Assembly: GCA_013203115.1 (NCBI GenBank)
Contig: JABMQW010000090.1
Span: 1-49,466, forward strand
Origin: Fidelibacterota bacterium
GTDB taxonomy: Bacteria; Fidelibacterota; Marinisomatia; Marinisomatales; TCS56
DNA length: 49,466 nucleotides
Direction of reading: 5' to 3'
Shown here: positions 47,809 to 49,466 of the stretch, piece by piece
Position numbering within the stretch: the first letter of the stretch is position 1
How the letters are laid out: every line of letters begins with the position of its first letter
The notes under the pieces: generated by a model
Database searches by the model: none
Seen by the model: only the letters and a program-made list of their open reading frames with translations
Told to the model about the DNA's origin: nothing
Program-made: the position numbers and the translations under genes

Positions 47809-49466
47809 TTATTTAATCAGAATAATCTTACGATTAACCGCTGAATGCTCCGTCTCGGCTCGCAAAATGTAGATACCACTGGCCATCAGGCTTCCAAATT
47901 CATCTTTACCTCGCCAGGTAAGAAAATGACGCCCCGGTTCCATAATACCGGAATGGAGGGTTGCCACCTGCCCGCCTAACAAGTCATAGACCCGCACGGT
48001 TACCCGCATCTGCTCGGGTATGTTAATCGGAACTGTCGTGCTGGGATTAAACGGGTTAGGGAAATTGGCCTCCAGGCTGAATTGACGCGGCAGCAGGTTT
48101 TCTAGCTGCTGGTCGACCTGTTCCTGCCTTCCGACAATTACCGCAAATTCAGCGCCACCATAGACCGGCCGGAAAGTGTAGGTATCCGATTCACGCAGAT
48201 TCACGGTCCGCAGGTGGGTTTTATCCAGCAATATTACTGAAAGGTTCCCCGGAATAGCATCGACACCAATCATTTGTAGTTCAGCGGACTTTCGCTCCTG
48301 AGCCGTGACCGTGAAGTCCCAAAATTGAATATCAGTAACCTGAGCACGGATATCACTAACAAAAGCCGGGTAATCGGTATCCCAGTGAAGCCGCTCAAAA
48401 ACCACCACTGGTAATTCGCCCACCGCCCGGGGCCGCCGGTAATCGTAACTGTCAATTCCATCTTTGGCAAGGTCAGATACACCAAGCCGGGCAGACGTGT
48501 CGCGGTACTCGCCACTCGCTAATTCAATATTAACCTGCCAACCGTCAGCAGATCCGGTGCTTAACTGTTTGGCACTGCCGCCAACCGGATAAGGGATCAC
48601 CAGTTCCGATAAACCATCAGCATTGGAATAATAATAACCGGAGAATGGATTTAATGTAGTAGACTCTGAAAAGCTGCCGCTAAATTTCCAAAGCGGCGTA
48701 CTAATACCGTTGGTAGCTTGAACGGCATTCCAGGATACTATCCGGTTAAAGGGATTTGTGATCATGTTCCAGCCGGAATGAAGTGGTATTTCGATTGCAT
48801 TATCCGCATTCAAGAGTGCTGAAGCAACCGCTGTATTTATTGCGATCTGCTCCTTACTGATCACCCAGAAAGCCCGACCGGTTTTAAAGTCAAAGTTCGC
48901 ACTCCCGTCGTACTCAACCAGATAATTCGCTGCAGCTCCGTTATCCCAGTAAACCTGCCAACCGGTAGCGTGATCGCCAGCTAAATATCCGGCAATATCG
49001 GTACCACTGTTGCCTGGTAATCCCAATAAACGATAATCGGCTGTGGTATAATCGGCAGGATTATCGTGCTGCGGAAAATTAAAACTGACATCCAGGTCCA
49101 TTGTAGCCTGATAATCGAGCAGGGTTGTGAAGTTTTTATCAGCGCTACTAGAAGAACCGATATCGTTGGTAGCAACAATGCGAAAATGATAAGTAGTATT
49201 CTCTACCAATCCGGTAAGATCAGCGCTGACGGATGTGCTGCTGCTACCCGTCAAAGGACTCTCGCTGGCAACTATCTCGCTCCCATAGGATGTTGTGGGA
49301 CCATATTCGAATACCACAGTGGTGCTCAAATCATTGGGATTGACAGTACCATTCAGTGTGGCTGAGTTTGTACCAATGCCTGTTGCGACTTCTGTTGTAG
49401 TGGTTGGCGCGCTTCCTGCTTGTAAGGTTGTAAATGTCTGATCCGAACCATAAGTCGTCCCAACAT
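47809..49466 (-). CDS. Secreted Fn3-like protein with C-terminal sorting domain (partial, 5' end outside)
   Basis: The frame is open to the right edge of the window, so the start is missing; the apparent start at 49329 is an internal TTG. The visible N-terminal part is a fibronectin-III-like repeat of the type SATLNGTVNPNDLSTTVVFEYG ... NTTYHFRIVATNDIG, and the preceding TTYGSDQTFTTLQAG shows that another such repeat lies just upstream. A middle domain has SGWNMITNPFNR and WDNGAAANYLVEYDG. The end carries ANFPNPFNPSTTVPINIP and SGIYILRAE, the FlgD-like C-terminal domain used for secretion or anchoring at the surface. It is probably a surface or extracellular protein of unknown role. Confidence 0.85.
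   Translation of the reverse strand, partial: VGTTYGSDQTFTTLQAGSAPTTTTEVATGIGTNSATLNGTVNPNDLSTTVVFEYGPTTSYGSEIVASESPLTGSSSTSVSADLTGLVENTTYHFRIVATNDIGSSSSADKNFTTLLDYQATMDLDVSFNFPQHDNPADYTTADYRLLGLPGNSGTDIAGYLAGDHATGWQVYWDNGAAANYLVEYDGSANFDFKTGRAFWVISKEQIAINTAVASALLNADNAIEIPLHSGWNMITNPFNRIVSWNAVQATNGISTPLWKFSGSFSESTTLNPFSGYYYSNADGLSELVIPYPVGGSAKQLSTGSADGWQVNIELASGEYRDTSARLGVSDLAKDGIDSYDYRRPRAVGELPVVVFERLHWDTDYPAFVSDIRAQVTDIQFWDFTVTAQERKSAELQMIGVDAIPGNLSVILLDKTHLRTVNLRESDTYTFRPVYGGAEFAVIVGRQEQVDQQLENLLPRQFSLEANFPNPFNPSTTVPINIPEQMRVTVRVYDLLGGQVATLHSGIMEPGRHFLTWRGKDEFGSLMASGIYILRAETEHSAVNRKIILIK

Overview
The window looks like a chromosome segment from a Gram-negative bacterium of the FCB group or a relative (Calditrichota, KSB1, Neomarinimicrobiota or Ignavibacteria type). 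The main pointers are two secreted proteins ending in a 'NYPNPFNP' C-terminal sorting/FlgD-like domain (13912-16410 and 47809-49466), several lipoprotein signals together with an lgt gene, paired MacB/FtsX-type permeases run by a sigma-54 response regulator, and short palindromic intergenic repeats. No rRNA, tRNA or CRISPR array was seen. The exact phylum cannot be fixed from sequence reading alone.

Layout. 1-5.3 kb: 3' part of an SLC13-type permease, an IS30 transposase remnant, a secreted endonuclease/exonuclease/phosphatase-fold lipoprotein with a small exported partner, and a MobA-like nucleotidyltransferase. 5.3-12.5 kb: one leftward operon encoding a periplasmic adaptor, ABC ATPase, two permeases, a sigma-54 activator and its histidine kinase. 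A candidate -24/-12 promoter and an upstream palindrome precede the adaptor gene and suggest autoregulation. 12.6-16.4 kb: a receiver-domain remnant, a QueG/reductive-dehalogenase-like iron-sulfur protein and a large secreted phosphodiester glycosidase. 16.5-20.6 kb: a cysteine desulfurase-SelD fusion and an exported amidohydrolase. 20.6-21.4 kb: a MazEF toxin-antitoxin pair with a perfect 16-bp palindrome before mazE, bracketed by two copies of a hairpin repeat. 21.4-26.1 kb: an overlapping cluster of a Kv-type channel, a RibD/DHFR-fold reductase and a methyltransferase, then a metallophosphoesterase/PQQ-propeller fusion and a CHAD protein. 26.2-30.1 kb: a TetR regulator and a set of MBL hydrolase, SDR and membrane metallophosphoesterase genes, with two near-identical TetR-type operators. 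30.3-38.7 kb: an ATP-cone/uridine-kinase fusion, lgt, a penicillin-acylase family hydrolase and an unusual 1134-residue GH13 enzyme. 38.7-42.0 kb: an intact DUF3581/MaoC-like gene and a truncated second copy. Between them lie a fragment resembling the start of a tyrosine recombinase and an AbiE-type toxin-antitoxin operon with a tandem-repeat operator. 42.2-44.7 kb: a 49-codon ORF coupled to a receiver-PAS-PAS-PAS-kinase, closed by a strong hairpin. 44.7-49.5 kb: a PmbA/TldD pair in which TldD carries a Tat lipoprotein signal, and a secreted Fn3-like protein running off the right edge.

The best candidates for a closer look are the AbiE island with its recombinase scar and duplicated host gene, the self-contained sigma-54 efflux circuit, the exported TldD, the NifS-SelD fusion, and the TetR locus whose operator contains the regulator's own start codon.
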